Of a stretch of DNA of 6,410 bases, positions 1 to 6,410 are shown piece by piece. Location: contig CATPCN010000098.1 in assembly GCA_955652855.1 (NCBI GenBank), positions 1-6,410 on the forward strand, read 5' to 3'. The DNA is from an uncultured Chthoniobacterales bacterium. GTDB taxonomy: Bacteria; Verrucomicrobiota; Verrucomicrobiae; Chthoniobacterales; UBA10450. Under the pieces are notes generated by a model, which was given only the letters and a program-made list of their open reading frames with translations, searched no databases and was not told the DNA's origin. Both the position numbers and the translations under genes were made by a program. Position 1 is the first letter of the stretch; the number at the start of each line of letters is the position of its first letter.

Positions 1-120
1 ACCTAGTACGGTCCAAATCAAGATCGTGAAATCCGGAACTGAGCGCCCGCTAACAACGCGAAGAACAACCGGCGTGAGTAACGTCAATATCCCAGTAACT
101 ACCGCGAACCAGGACAGCAT
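1..120 (-). CDS. Start of a possible membrane protein, continuing past the left edge
   Basis: From ATG 120 this frame is open to base 1 (40 codons). It reads MLSWFAVVTGILTLLTPVV, then LRVVSGRSVPDF and TILIWTVLG: one full hydrophobic stretch, a short polar loop and the beginning of a second. An earlier in-frame ATG at 150 would add ten residues (MQSTVSTLAK); stop codons at 180-175 bound the frame upstream. It overlaps the end of the 50-271 frame by 71 or 101 bases, more than usual for two functional genes, so one of the two may be a shadow. No strong ribosome binding site is visible. I do not recognise a family. Confidence 0.25.
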   Translation of the reverse strand, partial: MLSWFAVVTGILTLLTPVVLRVVSGRSVPDFTILIWTVLG

Positions 121-271
121 CTTTGCCAACGTCGACACGGTGGATTGCATGCACTCGACCACTCTGCCAATTGCCTATTACTTCCGTCTCAGTGCTTCTC
201 ACCCGGTAGTTGACGGCAACAGCGGGTAATGCACTTCCCGATTTACCGCCGTCGACGACACGTAGGTGCAC
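50..271 (-). pseudogene. Carboxypeptidase-regulatory-like segment, in frame with the upstream membrane ORF after a TGA
   Basis: This frame encodes 73 residues from GTG 271 to TAG 52-50. It starts LRVVDGGKSGSALPAVAV, which resembles the first strands of carboxypeptidase regulatory-like (transthyretin-like) domains, and continues through VNYRVRS, SGRVHAIHRVDVGKDAVLV and YWDIDVTHAGC, a plausible beta-sandwich. It lies in the same frame as the 39-residue membrane ORF at 397-278, and only TGA (280-278) and two Arg codons (CGG, CGC) separate them. Joined, they would give a coherent protein of about 115 residues: a short cytoplasmic end, one helix and an exported beta domain. The simplest reading is one gene split by a nonsense change (CGA or TGG to TGA). 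GTG 271 has no clear ribosome binding site, so independent translation is doubtful. A sequencing error or two separate genes remain possible. Confidence 0.4.
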
Positions 272-277
272 GCGCCG

Positions 278-397
278 TCAGCCGACGCACGATCTCAGCA
301 CTCCAATAAGCATTGTCGCGATAAGAATTGCGAACACAACCAGCCATACAATTTTTTGTCGACGGGTCGTTGGTGAGGTCGAACCGAGTCCAGGCAT
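278..397 (-). CDS. Small single-pass membrane protein directly downstream of the RHS gene
   Basis: This 39-codon ORF starts at ATG 397, two bases after the RHS stop codon, and ends at TGA 280-278. The product has a short Ser/Thr/Pro-rich N-terminus, a basic RRQK cluster (residues 12-15), and one hydrophobic helix, IVWLVVFAILIATMLIGVL (residues 16-34), then RSCVG. The positive cluster before the helix predicts a cytoplasmic N-terminus with the rest outside. The ribosome binding site is weak, so translation may depend on coupling to the RHS gene. After the TGA the same frame stays open for 76 more codons, so this may be only the anchor of a longer protein (see 50-271). Its position next to the RHS tip is where an immunity gene often sits. 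That is inference from context; I recognise no family. Confidence 0.45.
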   Translation of the reverse strand: MPGLGSTSPTTRRQKIVWLVVFAILIATMLIGVLRSCVG

Positions 398-399
398 GG

Positions 400-888
400 C
401 TACCAGCAGATCCCAGTGTTGCCTTGATTTGAGGACAAGCCGAAAGTTGCCGTTACCGGGCTTGCCGGAGTTCCCATCGGCTTCGCCCCACCACCCACTC
501 CAAATACGGTCGCGGTACTACCATCAGAGCCCCACATTAGCCCACCACCTATACCGGCATAGGCCATCGTAGCACCGCCGCCATAGCCGGCCAAGAAGTC
601 GTTTGTTTGGCCGGGCGCGACACTGGGCGAGTTAAGCCAACCCGCCACCGCGCTTGCATTGGTTCCAAGCGGGTTTGGCGCTGAGTAATTGACCCCACCT
701 CCAACGAATGAGTCCCCGTCTCGACTAAATATCCCCCACGCACTGGCGACATAGGCGTCCACTTCAAAGGCAACAAAGTCCGGTCCCCGAACGCCGGACG
801 CAGCTCCGCATGGGGCGCCTTGAGACTGAGGCGGCGTGGCGGGCGCAACCGGGCCTGGCTGCGGACCCCACGGAAACCCGTACCCAAA
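400..888 (-). other. Variable C-terminal tip of the RHS protein, glycine-rich, unidentified
   Basis: The 162 residues after DPLGL (1690-1851) differ in composition from the repeats. A proline-rich spacer (GPQPGPVAPATPPQSQG and a Cys) comes first. Then DFVAFEVDAYVASAWGIFSR begins a domain rich in Gly and small hydrophobic residues, with repeated GGG groups (FVGGGVNYS, GYGGGATMAYAGIGGGLMW, FGVGGGAK). It ends in GICW. I see no His-Asn-His, deaminase, ADP-ribosyltransferase or nuclease motif. The alternation of aromatic or aliphatic runs with GGG suggests a beta-hairpin domain, possibly one that contacts membranes. By position this is the effector part of a polymorphic toxin, but it could equally be a non-toxic surface domain. 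Confidence 0.6.
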
Positions 889-3800
889 CAGTCCAAGTGG
901 GTCTCGCACATTTGAAGGGCCGCCGTTGGCGTATTGATATTTATTCAAGCCGCCCACTATCCCAATCGGATCCTCAGCCGCAAATCTCCCGCAGTTCGGG
1001 ATGTAATACCGCGCGCGGTAATACATAAGTCCCGTCCCATCGTTTTCCCGGCCGGTGAACTGTTGACTGTTCTCGTTGGACGCGCCGGCCTGCGTTGTGG
1101 CGCCGTACGGCTCATATGCATAGCTCGATGTGATCGACCCATTTCCATCGGTGAGACCAATCACGCTGCCTAGCGCATCGGCCAGCACGTTGCTCGCGGT
1201 GCCACTCTGGTTTCGAAGGAAGACTTCATCGATGAGCCGTCCTGTGAGCAGATTGGCCTTGGGACTAGTGCCGGTCAGCTCTTGCACGAGGCTGAGTCCG
1301 TCGTAGAGATAACCGGTAGCGGTCATTCCGATCGACTTGCTGATGCGTCGACCGAAACCATCGTAACCAAAGCCAGCGGTGACCGACCCGCTGAGCGCCG
1401 TTAACTGGTCGCGACTGTCCCACGTGAAGGTCTTCGACCCGTCGCCGGTGATGTTGCCGTTCAGGTCGTAGCTGTAGCTTTGTGATCCCCATTGCAGCAT
1501 CTGATTGTTGGCGTTGTAACTGGTGCTGGCCACCGCCTGCGGCAACACGATCTGCGCCAGCGTCCCGCCCACTGAGTTCCGCCGACCATCGGCATCGTAG
1601 CCGTACGTCAAGGTGCCAACGGTGGTCGTACCCTTGGTGTAGGCAAGACCCGTTAGCTGATTGGCGTTGTCGTAGTTGTAAGTAATCAGTACTCCATTGG
1701 GCAGCGTCGCGGTCTGCCGGCGATTCGCCGCGTCGTAGGCCAAACCCACCGTGCCCAGACCACTGCCTCCTGTGCCGCTTTGAATCTGCGTCAGCCGATT
1801 GGCGTTGTCGTACGTGTAGGTCACTGTCGGTTGACTCGCCACAGTCATCGTCTGGCGCATCCCTGAGGCGTAATACGCGTAAGTCACCGAACCTTGCGGA
1901 GTCTGCTCCAATATCAGTCGGTTCAGGCCGTCGTAGTTGCGATGAACGGTGCCGCTTAAGCTATCGACAATATCGGTGACGCGATTGCCCGCGTCATAGG
2001 TGTAGCCGATCGTGCTCTGATACGCCGTTGGGTGCACAGCTGTTGCGCCGAAGCCAATCTGCTGGACTCGGTTCGCGTTGTCATAGCTCGCCCCCGCGAC
2101 CTGACCCTTCCGGTCAGTGAATTGCATGAACTTGCCGGCGACATCGTAGAGCGTCGTGTCCTGATGGGTCAGCGCGTCGGTCTTGATGTAACGCCTACTG
2201 AGGTTGTTGTAGGAATAGTTGGTCGGGGGATTTGCGTTCTGATCTTGCGAGCTCAGCAAATTGCCATTTGCGTCGTAGCCAAGATTGACCGGGAAGCTCA
2301 GCGGGTCCGTGACCTGCTTCAGGCGATTCAAGTTGTCGTACCGGGCCTGGGTGACGTGCCCCATCGGGCTCACCATCTTGAACGGACGTCCGACCGCGTC
2401 GTAGCTCAGCGTTGTCGTTCGGCTCAACGGATCGGTGATACTGATGAGGTCGCTGCCGTCAAACACCGCCGACGTCGTGTGCCCCAACGCATCGGTCACC
2501 GACGTTATCTTCCCGTGGCCGTCGTAGCCCAAAACCGTCGTGTTGCCGAGTGGATCAATCGCGGCGGTGCGATTACCCAACGAATCGAACGTGTATTGCC
2601 AGGTGTGGCCGAGGGGGTCGGTCACGCTCGACAGCTGGTGGAAAGTTGGTTCGTAATTGTAGGTTGTCGTCACCGCGTTGGCAGTGCCTTGCAGGAGCGT
2701 TACAGTTTTCAACTTGCCAAAGCTATCGTAGGTATAGCCCGTATTGCGACCAAGCGCGTCGGTCTTTGTCGTCAGCAATCCCGAAGTCAGGTCGCGAGTG
2801 AATGTCGTTGTTTGCACCTCCGGCTTGCCCACCGGGTACGTGCTGCTGGTCACGTATCCCAGCGAATTGAACGCAACCTGGCGCACGTTGCCGCGCTGAT
2901 CTGTAACGCTGGTCTGGGTAACCGATCCGCCGCTTAGCGTGTATGTAAACAACATGGTCGAGCCATCGGCAAACGTCTCCCGATAAACGCGGCCATTGGC
3001 GTCATATTCGATAGTGACTCGCGTGGCGCCACTGACGTTCCCGTTCGGATCCTGTACCTTCCACAGGCGATTGTTGGCGTCGTACGTGTAGTGCCGCACC
3101 CCGCCTTCCGGGTCGCTGACCGTTGATAGGTATTGGTTGATGTAGGTGTACGAAAACATTCGGCCCAACGCATCCATAACCGTATTGACGGTGCCGTCCG
3201 CCGGATTGGTCGAGAACGTGATGGTACGGCCCGTCGGACCCACGATGCTGGCGATCGCTCCAGGATTACCATTCCCGTCAATTGGGCGATTGATCGTTGT
3301 GGTATTTCCTAAACGGTCACTGAACGACACTAGCTTTCCGAGGTGGTGATAGAAGACAAATTTGCGACCATCCACCATAGTCAGCACGTAGTCCAGGTGG
3401 CTGCCTGTGCCCCCGAGCTGAATTTTCGAGCCATAGAATGGGCTCGGTGATCCGAAGTGTTGATACACACCATCGGTGATACCCGAACCCGAAGTGCGCG
3501 GATATTTGACTTGACCCCCATCGGCCAAAACCAGAATCAAGTCCGGAAACGTCGAGGGGTTCGAGGTATAAAGGTACATGTCGTAGGGCGTCGACGTTCC
3601 CTTGCCGAAAGTTCCAACGAGATCATTGTTTTGCCGATAGACGCGAAGCACCGAGAGCGGTACTACGTCCTTGATCGCTAGGTCTCGCTCCGTTTGAACG
3701 AACAGCCCGGTGGCCAAGTTTACTGGGTCGCCCGTATTGCCGCATGCGGGATCCCCAACGTCACCGCCTCCTTTCCAGCTGCCGCCACCTCCTTGATCGT

Positions 3801-5955
3801 CGCCGGGCGGTCCGCCAGCCGGCCCACCACAGCAAGCGTCTGCCGCGCATGGCGGTGGGCCTGGACCCACCGGTGCTGATCCACCCGAATAGCCGCCCCC
3901 AGTGAACTCGTACAGTCCGACGCCTTTGTCGGGCAACACTCTGGTCCCATCGGCGGTAACCGCACCTTGACCGTAGACATACCAGCCCTTTTCCACTGGA
4001 TCGTAGAGCCAGAAGTCGGCGCGCTGACCCGGAGGCAGCTGGGTGTAATTGGGATAGACCAATCGCGCCGACTCCACCTTGGTGCCATCGAGTCCCTGGA
4101 TGAAGGCGCCGCCGGGCTGCACCGTGTAGTACACTGGGAAATCCATGAATGGCTGCGGAAATGGTGTGCGGTCGAGCGGTACCGCCGTGATGCCAACCTC
4201 GGTGACGATGTGGCCGGCGCGATCCCGGATCACCACCCCTTTCGGAAGGTGGACCTCGAACCCCGGAATACGGGGTGTTGTCAGCACCACCTCTTCGGTG
4301 GTCGGCGATGGAATCTTGATCGTGTGTTGGGTGTCGAGTTTCGGCATCCAGATGGTGTAGGGCAGCTCGTTGGTCTGTCCTGCTCTTACTTCCACCACGC
4401 TCTCGAATAAGCCGTAGCTCGCATCAGTGCGATTGGCCGTAACGCCGTCGATAGTGAGAGTTTGCTTGCCCGCCGGGATGTCGGTTAGCAGGAAGAAGCC
4501 GTCGGCGTCGGTCTTTGCACTCCGGCTTCCCACCGAAAGCGTGACATTGGCGAGCGGGATGCCATTGAGGCGCAACACCAATCCCGATAGCGCCGTCACG
4601 CCAGCAGAAGCGACCGGCGGCTTTGCCTTGGAGAGTTGAGGGGGCTTGCGATGAGCGCGCCAATCGCCGTGGAATTGCGCTGGCCCGGGGATCCACTCCT
4701 CATCATCGTCGGTCGAGGGCGCGACCTTGTTGCGATCGGGAGACTGCGCATCGGGAGCCGCGGACGCCGCCGCGGCGGCGGTCGTTTCATTTGCGACGAC
4801 CATTCCGCTGCCGTTCGAGTTATTCGATCCGCCGTTGCGATCGCCGGTCGGCAATTGCGTTGCTGGACGCGTGGGATGTAGCGTCGAGGGCGCGATCGAT
4901 GCAGTGCGAAAACTGATCGCGCTCAACGGCAGCCGTTCGCCGTTGGCGTCGACGGCGCCACTCAGGAACAGGGTGTATTGGCTGCCAGGAAACAAATCCT
5001 GGGCAGGTGTAATGAACAGCAGCAAGCCGCCCTCGGTAGGTACGACCTTGGTCGACACGACGCCGGCCGGTCCGTAGAGCACCACCGTCTCGGCATTCAG
5101 CGAAGGCGGCTGCAAGGGCGTTGAAAAGCGCACCGACAGCCGGCCATCGATTGCAACGTCGATCGCTCCAGAGGGCGGAATGGCGCCGGTCACCGCAGGG
5201 GCGCCCGGTTCGGACAAACGCGCGAGCGCGTCCGCAACTTCCAAGGGTGGGATGGGGAAGAATTGCTCCAGCCCCGGCGCGAACAGCAACGCGGAGGTGA
5301 GCGGCTGATTGGCGCTTCCAAATCCACCCCACAACAACACTGAGCTCGCCGGCATCAATGCCGCAAGGTGCCCGAACCGCGGCGCATCAAGCTCGGCATC
5401 CAGCGTCTCCACCTGCCAGGTCAAGGTATCGATGAGCTGGGCATCGCGCTGGACTTGACCAGACGCTGAAATGCCACCGGCAACAAGAATGCGGCCGTCG
5501 GTCAGTAGCGTGGCGGTGTGCTCTGTTCGGGGCGTGACACCGGCAATTTGTAGTTCAACAAAAGTAGCTGTTGCGGGATCGAAGACTTGCACTGATTCGA
5601 CGATGCGGTTGTCGACTCCAGTCCCTCCCAAGATCAATACGCGGCCATCCGGCAGCACTGTCGCGGTGTGGCCAGCACGAGGAGCGCCCATGCTGCTCAA
5701 CAGCAAGGTTGCTGGCGTTGCGGCGTCATAAACCTGCACTACGGAAGTTGGCGATCCCTTCGCTTCGCCACCCAACAAAAGCCATTGTCCGTTTGGCAGC
5801 AATGTCTTCGACTGTCCTGGCAATGCCACGCTAGCAAAGACGTCGCGCTTGTCGTCTTCCGATACTTGCTGCCCGTATCCAACCGTTGCAACCGCAGCGA
5901 GCGTAACGGCAAGAACTAGCTGCCACAGGAGAGTTTCGGCAAAGTTCGTTCGCAT
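400..5955 (-). CDS. Sec-exported multidomain RHS/YD-repeat protein with kelch-like N-terminus
   Basis: This gene encodes 1851 residues from ATG 5955 to TAG 402-400. Residues 1-28 look like a signal peptide: an Arg near the start, then hydrophobic LVLAVTLAAVATV and small residues before QQ. Four kelch-like motifs follow (about 41-63, 92-111, 142-161 and 192-211), three of them spaced exactly 50 residues apart (PRAGHTATVLPDGRVLILGG type). Next come an SbsA-type Ig domain (about 251-352), an Asn/Ala/acidic linker (353-452), a carboxypeptidase regulatory-like fold (about 453-527), a ZU5-like region (about 560-684), a Gly/Pro/Cys hinge (685-742), the GDPVNLATG entry motif of the DUF6531 type (742-750), about twenty YD repeats (870-1585), the RHS core (about 1588-1689, ending DPLGL) and a variable tip (1690-1851). 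In this family the repeats wrap into a hollow shell that holds the C-terminal tip. ATG 5955 was chosen because it gives a compact signal peptide. TTG 5994 in the same frame would add 13 residues and overlap the upstream stop. Neither start has a clear Shine-Dalgarno sequence. A cell-surface or secreted role in contact-dependent competition is inference. Confidence 0.93.
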   Translation of the reverse strand: MRTNFAETLLWQLVLAVTLAAVATVGYGQQVSEDDKRDVFASVALPGQSKTLLPNGQWLLLGGEAKGSPTSVVQVYDAATPATLLLSSMGAPRAGHTATVLPDGRVLILGGTGVDNRIVESVQVFDPATATFVELQIAGVTPRTEHTATLLTDGRILVAGGISASGQVQRDAQLIDTLTWQVETLDAELDAPRFGHLAALMPASSVLLWGGFGSANQPLTSALLFAPGLEQFFPIPPLEVADALARLSEPGAPAVTGAIPPSGAIDVAIDGRLSVRFSTPLQPPSLNAETVVLYGPAGVVSTKVVPTEGGLLLFITPAQDLFPGSQYTLFLSGAVDANGERLPLSAISFRTASIAPSTLHPTRPATQLPTGDRNGGSNNSNGSGMVVANETTAAAAASAAPDAQSPDRNKVAPSTDDDEEWIPGPAQFHGDWRAHRKPPQLSKAKPPVASAGVTALSGLVLRLNGIPLANVTLSVGSRSAKTDADGFFLLTDIPAGKQTLTIDGVTANRTDASYGLFESVVEVRAGQTNELPYTIWMPKLDTQHTIKIPSPTTEEVVLTTPRIPGFEVHLPKGVVIRDRAGHIVTEVGITAVPLDRTPFPQPFMDFPVYYTVQPGGAFIQGLDGTKVESARLVYPNYTQLPPGQRADFWLYDPVEKGWYVYGQGAVTADGTRVLPDKGVGLYEFTGGGYSGGSAPVGPGPPPCAADACCGGPAGGPPGDDQGGGGSWKGGGDVGDPACGNTGDPVNLATGLFVQTERDLAIKDVVPLSVLRVYRQNNDLVGTFGKGTSTPYDMYLYTSNPSTFPDLILVLADGGQVKYPRTSGSGITDGVYQHFGSPSPFYGSKIQLGGTGSHLDYVLTMVDGRKFVFYHHLGKLVSFSDRLGNTTTINRPIDGNGNPGAIASIVGPTGRTITFSTNPADGTVNTVMDALGRMFSYTYINQYLSTVSDPEGGVRHYTYDANNRLWKVQDPNGNVSGATRVTIEYDANGRVYRETFADGSTMLFTYTLSGGSVTQTSVTDQRGNVRQVAFNSLGYVTSSTYPVGKPEVQTTTFTRDLTSGLLTTKTDALGRNTGYTYDSFGKLKTVTLLQGTANAVTTTYNYEPTFHQLSSVTDPLGHTWQYTFDSLGNRTAAIDPLGNTTVLGYDGHGKITSVTDALGHTTSAVFDGSDLISITDPLSRTTTLSYDAVGRPFKMVSPMGHVTQARYDNLNRLKQVTDPLSFPVNLGYDANGNLLSSQDQNANPPTNYSYNNLSRRYIKTDALTHQDTTLYDVAGKFMQFTDRKGQVAGASYDNANRVQQIGFGATAVHPTAYQSTIGYTYDAGNRVTDIVDSLSGTVHRNYDGLNRLILEQTPQGSVTYAYYASGMRQTMTVASQPTVTYTYDNANRLTQIQSGTGGSGLGTVGLAYDAANRRQTATLPNGVLITYNYDNANQLTGLAYTKGTTTVGTLTYGYDADGRRNSVGGTLAQIVLPQAVASTSYNANNQMLQWGSQSYSYDLNGNITGDGSKTFTWDSRDQLTALSGSVTAGFGYDGFGRRISKSIGMTATGYLYDGLSLVQELTGTSPKANLLTGRLIDEVFLRNQSGTASNVLADALGSVIGLTDGNGSITSSYAYEPYGATTQAGASNENSQQFTGRENDGTGLMYYRARYYIPNCGRFAAEDPIGIVGGLNKYQYANGGPSNVRDPLGLFGYGFPWGPQPGPVAPATPPQSQGAPCGAASGVRGPDFVAFEVDAYVASAWGIFSRDGDSFVGGGVNYSAPNPLGTNASAVAGWLNSPSVAPGQTNDFLAGYGGGATMAYAGIGGGLMWGSDGSTATVFGVGGGAKPMGTPASPVTATFGLSSNQGNTGICW
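889..1194 (-). other. RHS-associated core domain (within the RHS gene)
   Basis: Residues about 1588-1689 carry the hallmarks of the RHS core: ALGSVIGLTDGNG, YAYEPYG, QFTGRENDGTGLMYYRARYY, GRFAAEDPIGI and the closing NVRDPLGL. The core seals the shell and, in characterised relatives, is linked to autoproteolytic release of the C-terminal tip near the final DPxGL. The usual RYYDPxxGRF block reads RYYIPNCGRF here. That position is variable in many bacterial RHS proteins, so I do not treat the core as broken. Whether this protein cleaves itself cannot be read from the sequence. Confidence 0.88.
1659..1674. repeat. 16-base direct repeat, copy 1 (second copy at 1797-1812)
   Basis: The 16-mer GATTGGCGTTGTCGTA occurs identically here and at 1797-1812, 138 bases (46 codons) apart. 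Both copies encode the YDNAN part of a YD repeat. Exact DNA repeats of this kind inside RHS genes could allow in-frame deletion or duplication of a repeat unit, though the length is short for efficient recombination. Confidence 0.7.
1797..1812. repeat. 16-base direct repeat, copy 2 (first copy at 1659-1674)
   Basis: This is the second identical copy of the 16-mer at 1659-1674, again encoding YDNAN. A related but diverged form is found near 2070 (TCGCGTTGTCATA). Confidence 0.7.
4765..4780. repeat. Perfect GC-only palindrome in the alanine-rich linker
   Basis: Sixteen bases, CGCCGCCGCGGCGGCG, equal their own reverse complement. They lie in codons for the Ala run (TTAAAAASAA) between the Ig-like domain and the carboxypeptidase regulatory-like domain. 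The symmetry comes from a run of GCN alanine codons, so I take it as a by-product of low-complexity coding and not as an operator or terminator. Confidence 0.6.
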
Positions 5956-5990
5956 GGGAGGTCTCAGTGGCGTCTCGTTGTTCGTGACTT

Positions 5991-6410
5991 TCAACCGGGC
6001 ACGCAGCTATTTGAGAAGACAATCGGTGTAGATCGCAAGTTATTCGTCGTGTTCTGGTCGGGTACGACTCCATAGACATCGGCAAGTCCCACGAGATAAT
6101 AGGTCTGGCCGACGGTCACCCACGAGAAGTAAATGGTGTGATTGAATGTCCCTGACCCTGACACGCTGTTGCCGGGTAAGATTTCGACCCCAGGTGAACT
6201 AATATTCCCCAACAAAAATGAGGTACCTGTTCCATCAGGCTGTGTCGACACCGTGAAACTGGATTGCCAATTCGCAGGCGATGCCGGAATCGAGCCTTGA
6301 TTGGCGACCGTGTAGGTGAAACTGATCCCGTAGTAAGTGCAGTTGTAGTGCGTCAAGAGGGGAATCGCGTTCGCGTTCGTTACGCTTATTCCTGTGAGAT
6401 TGAGGTCGGC
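5991..6410 (-). CDS. C-terminal part of a CARDB/Ig-like extracellular protein (5' end outside window)
   Basis: The frame is open from the window edge to a TGA at 5993-5991, giving 139 visible residues. The first in-window start is a TTG at 6356, but the 18 codons before it fit the same fold (the visible part begins ADLNLTGISVTN), so the true start lies beyond the window. The segment looks like one CARDB-type beta-sandwich: a leading strand, then ISFTYTVANQGS, a central block with LLGNISSPGVEILPGNS, and a closing DQNTTNNLRSTPI stretch matching the NN-containing last strand of these domains. It is rich in Ser, Thr, Asn and Gly and poor in charge, as in secreted or surface proteins. CARDB domains are thought to act as adhesion or spacer modules; no catalytic residues are visible. 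It ends just before the RHS gene on the same strand, so the two are probably co-transcribed. The domain call rests on pattern recognition alone, and other Ig-like families are possible. Confidence 0.72.
   Translation of the reverse strand, partial: ADLNLTGISVTNANAIPLLTHYNCTYYGISFTYTVANQGSIPASPANWQSSFTVSTQPDGTGTSFLLGNISSPGVEILPGNSVSGSGTFNHTIYFSWVTVGQTYYLVGLADVYGVVPDQNTTNNLRSTPIVFSNSCVPG

Larger units (their letters stand above)
1195..3342 (-). repeat. Coding YD (RHS) repeat array
   Basis: About twenty degenerate copies of the tyrosine-aspartate repeat are visible here, such as YTYDANNRL, IEYDANGRV, LGYDGHGKI, ARYDNLNRL, YTYDNANRL and FGYDGFGRR. Many are followed by a VTDPLG-like turn. Solved RHS and Tc-toxin C subunits show such repeats forming a spiralling beta-sheet cocoon. 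The copies are diverged at the DNA level, and the frame is open throughout with no frameshift, which argues for selection on the protein. The first repeats carry longer insertions, and the array passes directly into the RHS core at about 1194. Confidence 0.88.

Noticed and set aside
26..229. A plus-strand ORF of 67 codons in the region left of the RHS gene
   Set aside because: It is antisense to the minus-strand frames, has no recognisable domain or ribosome binding site, and its start is arbitrary.
278..280. The in-frame TGA as a selenocysteine codon
   Set aside because: The residues around it (CVG-x-RRVH) do not resemble a redox site, no convincing SECIS-like hairpin was seen after it, and such small beta proteins are not known selenoproteins to me.
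1647..1663. Residues 1647-1663 of the RHS protein (RYYIPNCGRF in place of RYYDPxxGRF; bases about 1017-967) as a broken core
   Set aside because: Many intact RHS proteins carry other residues at this position, and the rest of the core, including both DPxG motifs, is present.
2032..2937. A plus-strand ORF of 301 codons opposite the YD repeats
   Set aside because: It lies wholly antisense to the RHS gene. The periodic, stop-poor codon pattern of YD repeats often leaves the opposite strand open, and the Arg/Val-rich product shows no domain.
3967..4410. A plus-strand ORF of 147 codons
   Set aside because: It is antisense to the regulatory-like and ZU5-like regions of the RHS gene, where the minus-strand protein is clearly the real one.
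4765..4780. The GC palindrome as a terminator or operator
   Set aside because: It lies inside a coding Ala run, has no loop and no T-run after it, and is explained by repeated GCN codons.

Overview
This window is dominated by one very large minus-strand gene. It encodes a Sec-exported RHS/YD-repeat protein of about 1850 residues (400-5955). The GC content looks to be in the mid-to-high 50s by eye. The gene combines a Gram-negative-looking signal peptide, kelch-type motifs, an SbsA-like Ig domain, a carboxypeptidase regulatory-like domain and RHS repeats. I read this as a Gram-negative bacterium, most likely a gamma- or betaproteobacterium, but the sequence does not fix the taxon.

Layout, following the direction of transcription (right to left). 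(1) 6410-5991 is the 3' part of a gene that runs in from beyond the window and encodes a CARDB/Ig-like extracellular beta domain. (2) 5955-400 is the RHS gene, beginning 35 bases later. An alternative TTG start at 5994 would overlap the upstream stop codon. (3) Two bases after the RHS stop lies a 39-codon ORF (397-278) encoding a basic N-terminus and one transmembrane helix. It ends in TGA, and the same frame then stays open for another 76 codons (277-53) encoding a beta-rich, carboxypeptidase-regulatory-like segment. This looks like one membrane-anchored protein split by a single in-frame stop. (4) A hydrophobic ORF in another frame (120-1, possibly from 150) runs out of the left edge. All these frames are on the minus strand and I see no terminator between them, so they may be one transcription unit.

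The RHS protein reads from N to C as signal peptide, four kelch-like motifs, SbsA-type Ig domain, low-complexity linker, carboxypeptidase regulatory-like fold, a ZU5-like beta region, a Gly/Pro/Cys-rich hinge, the DUF6531-type entry motif, about twenty YD repeats, the RHS core ending in DPLGL, and a 162-residue tip of different composition. This is the layout of polymorphic-toxin or surface RHS proteins, in which the repeats form a shell and the tip is the variable part. There is no PAAR or VgrG region, so export by Sec fits better than loading onto a type VI spike. The tip is glycine-rich and not a toxin fold I recognise. The small membrane ORF directly after it holds the position where an immunity gene would be expected, but that role is inference from position only. 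No RNA genes, insertion sequences, CRISPR arrays or convincing promoters were found.
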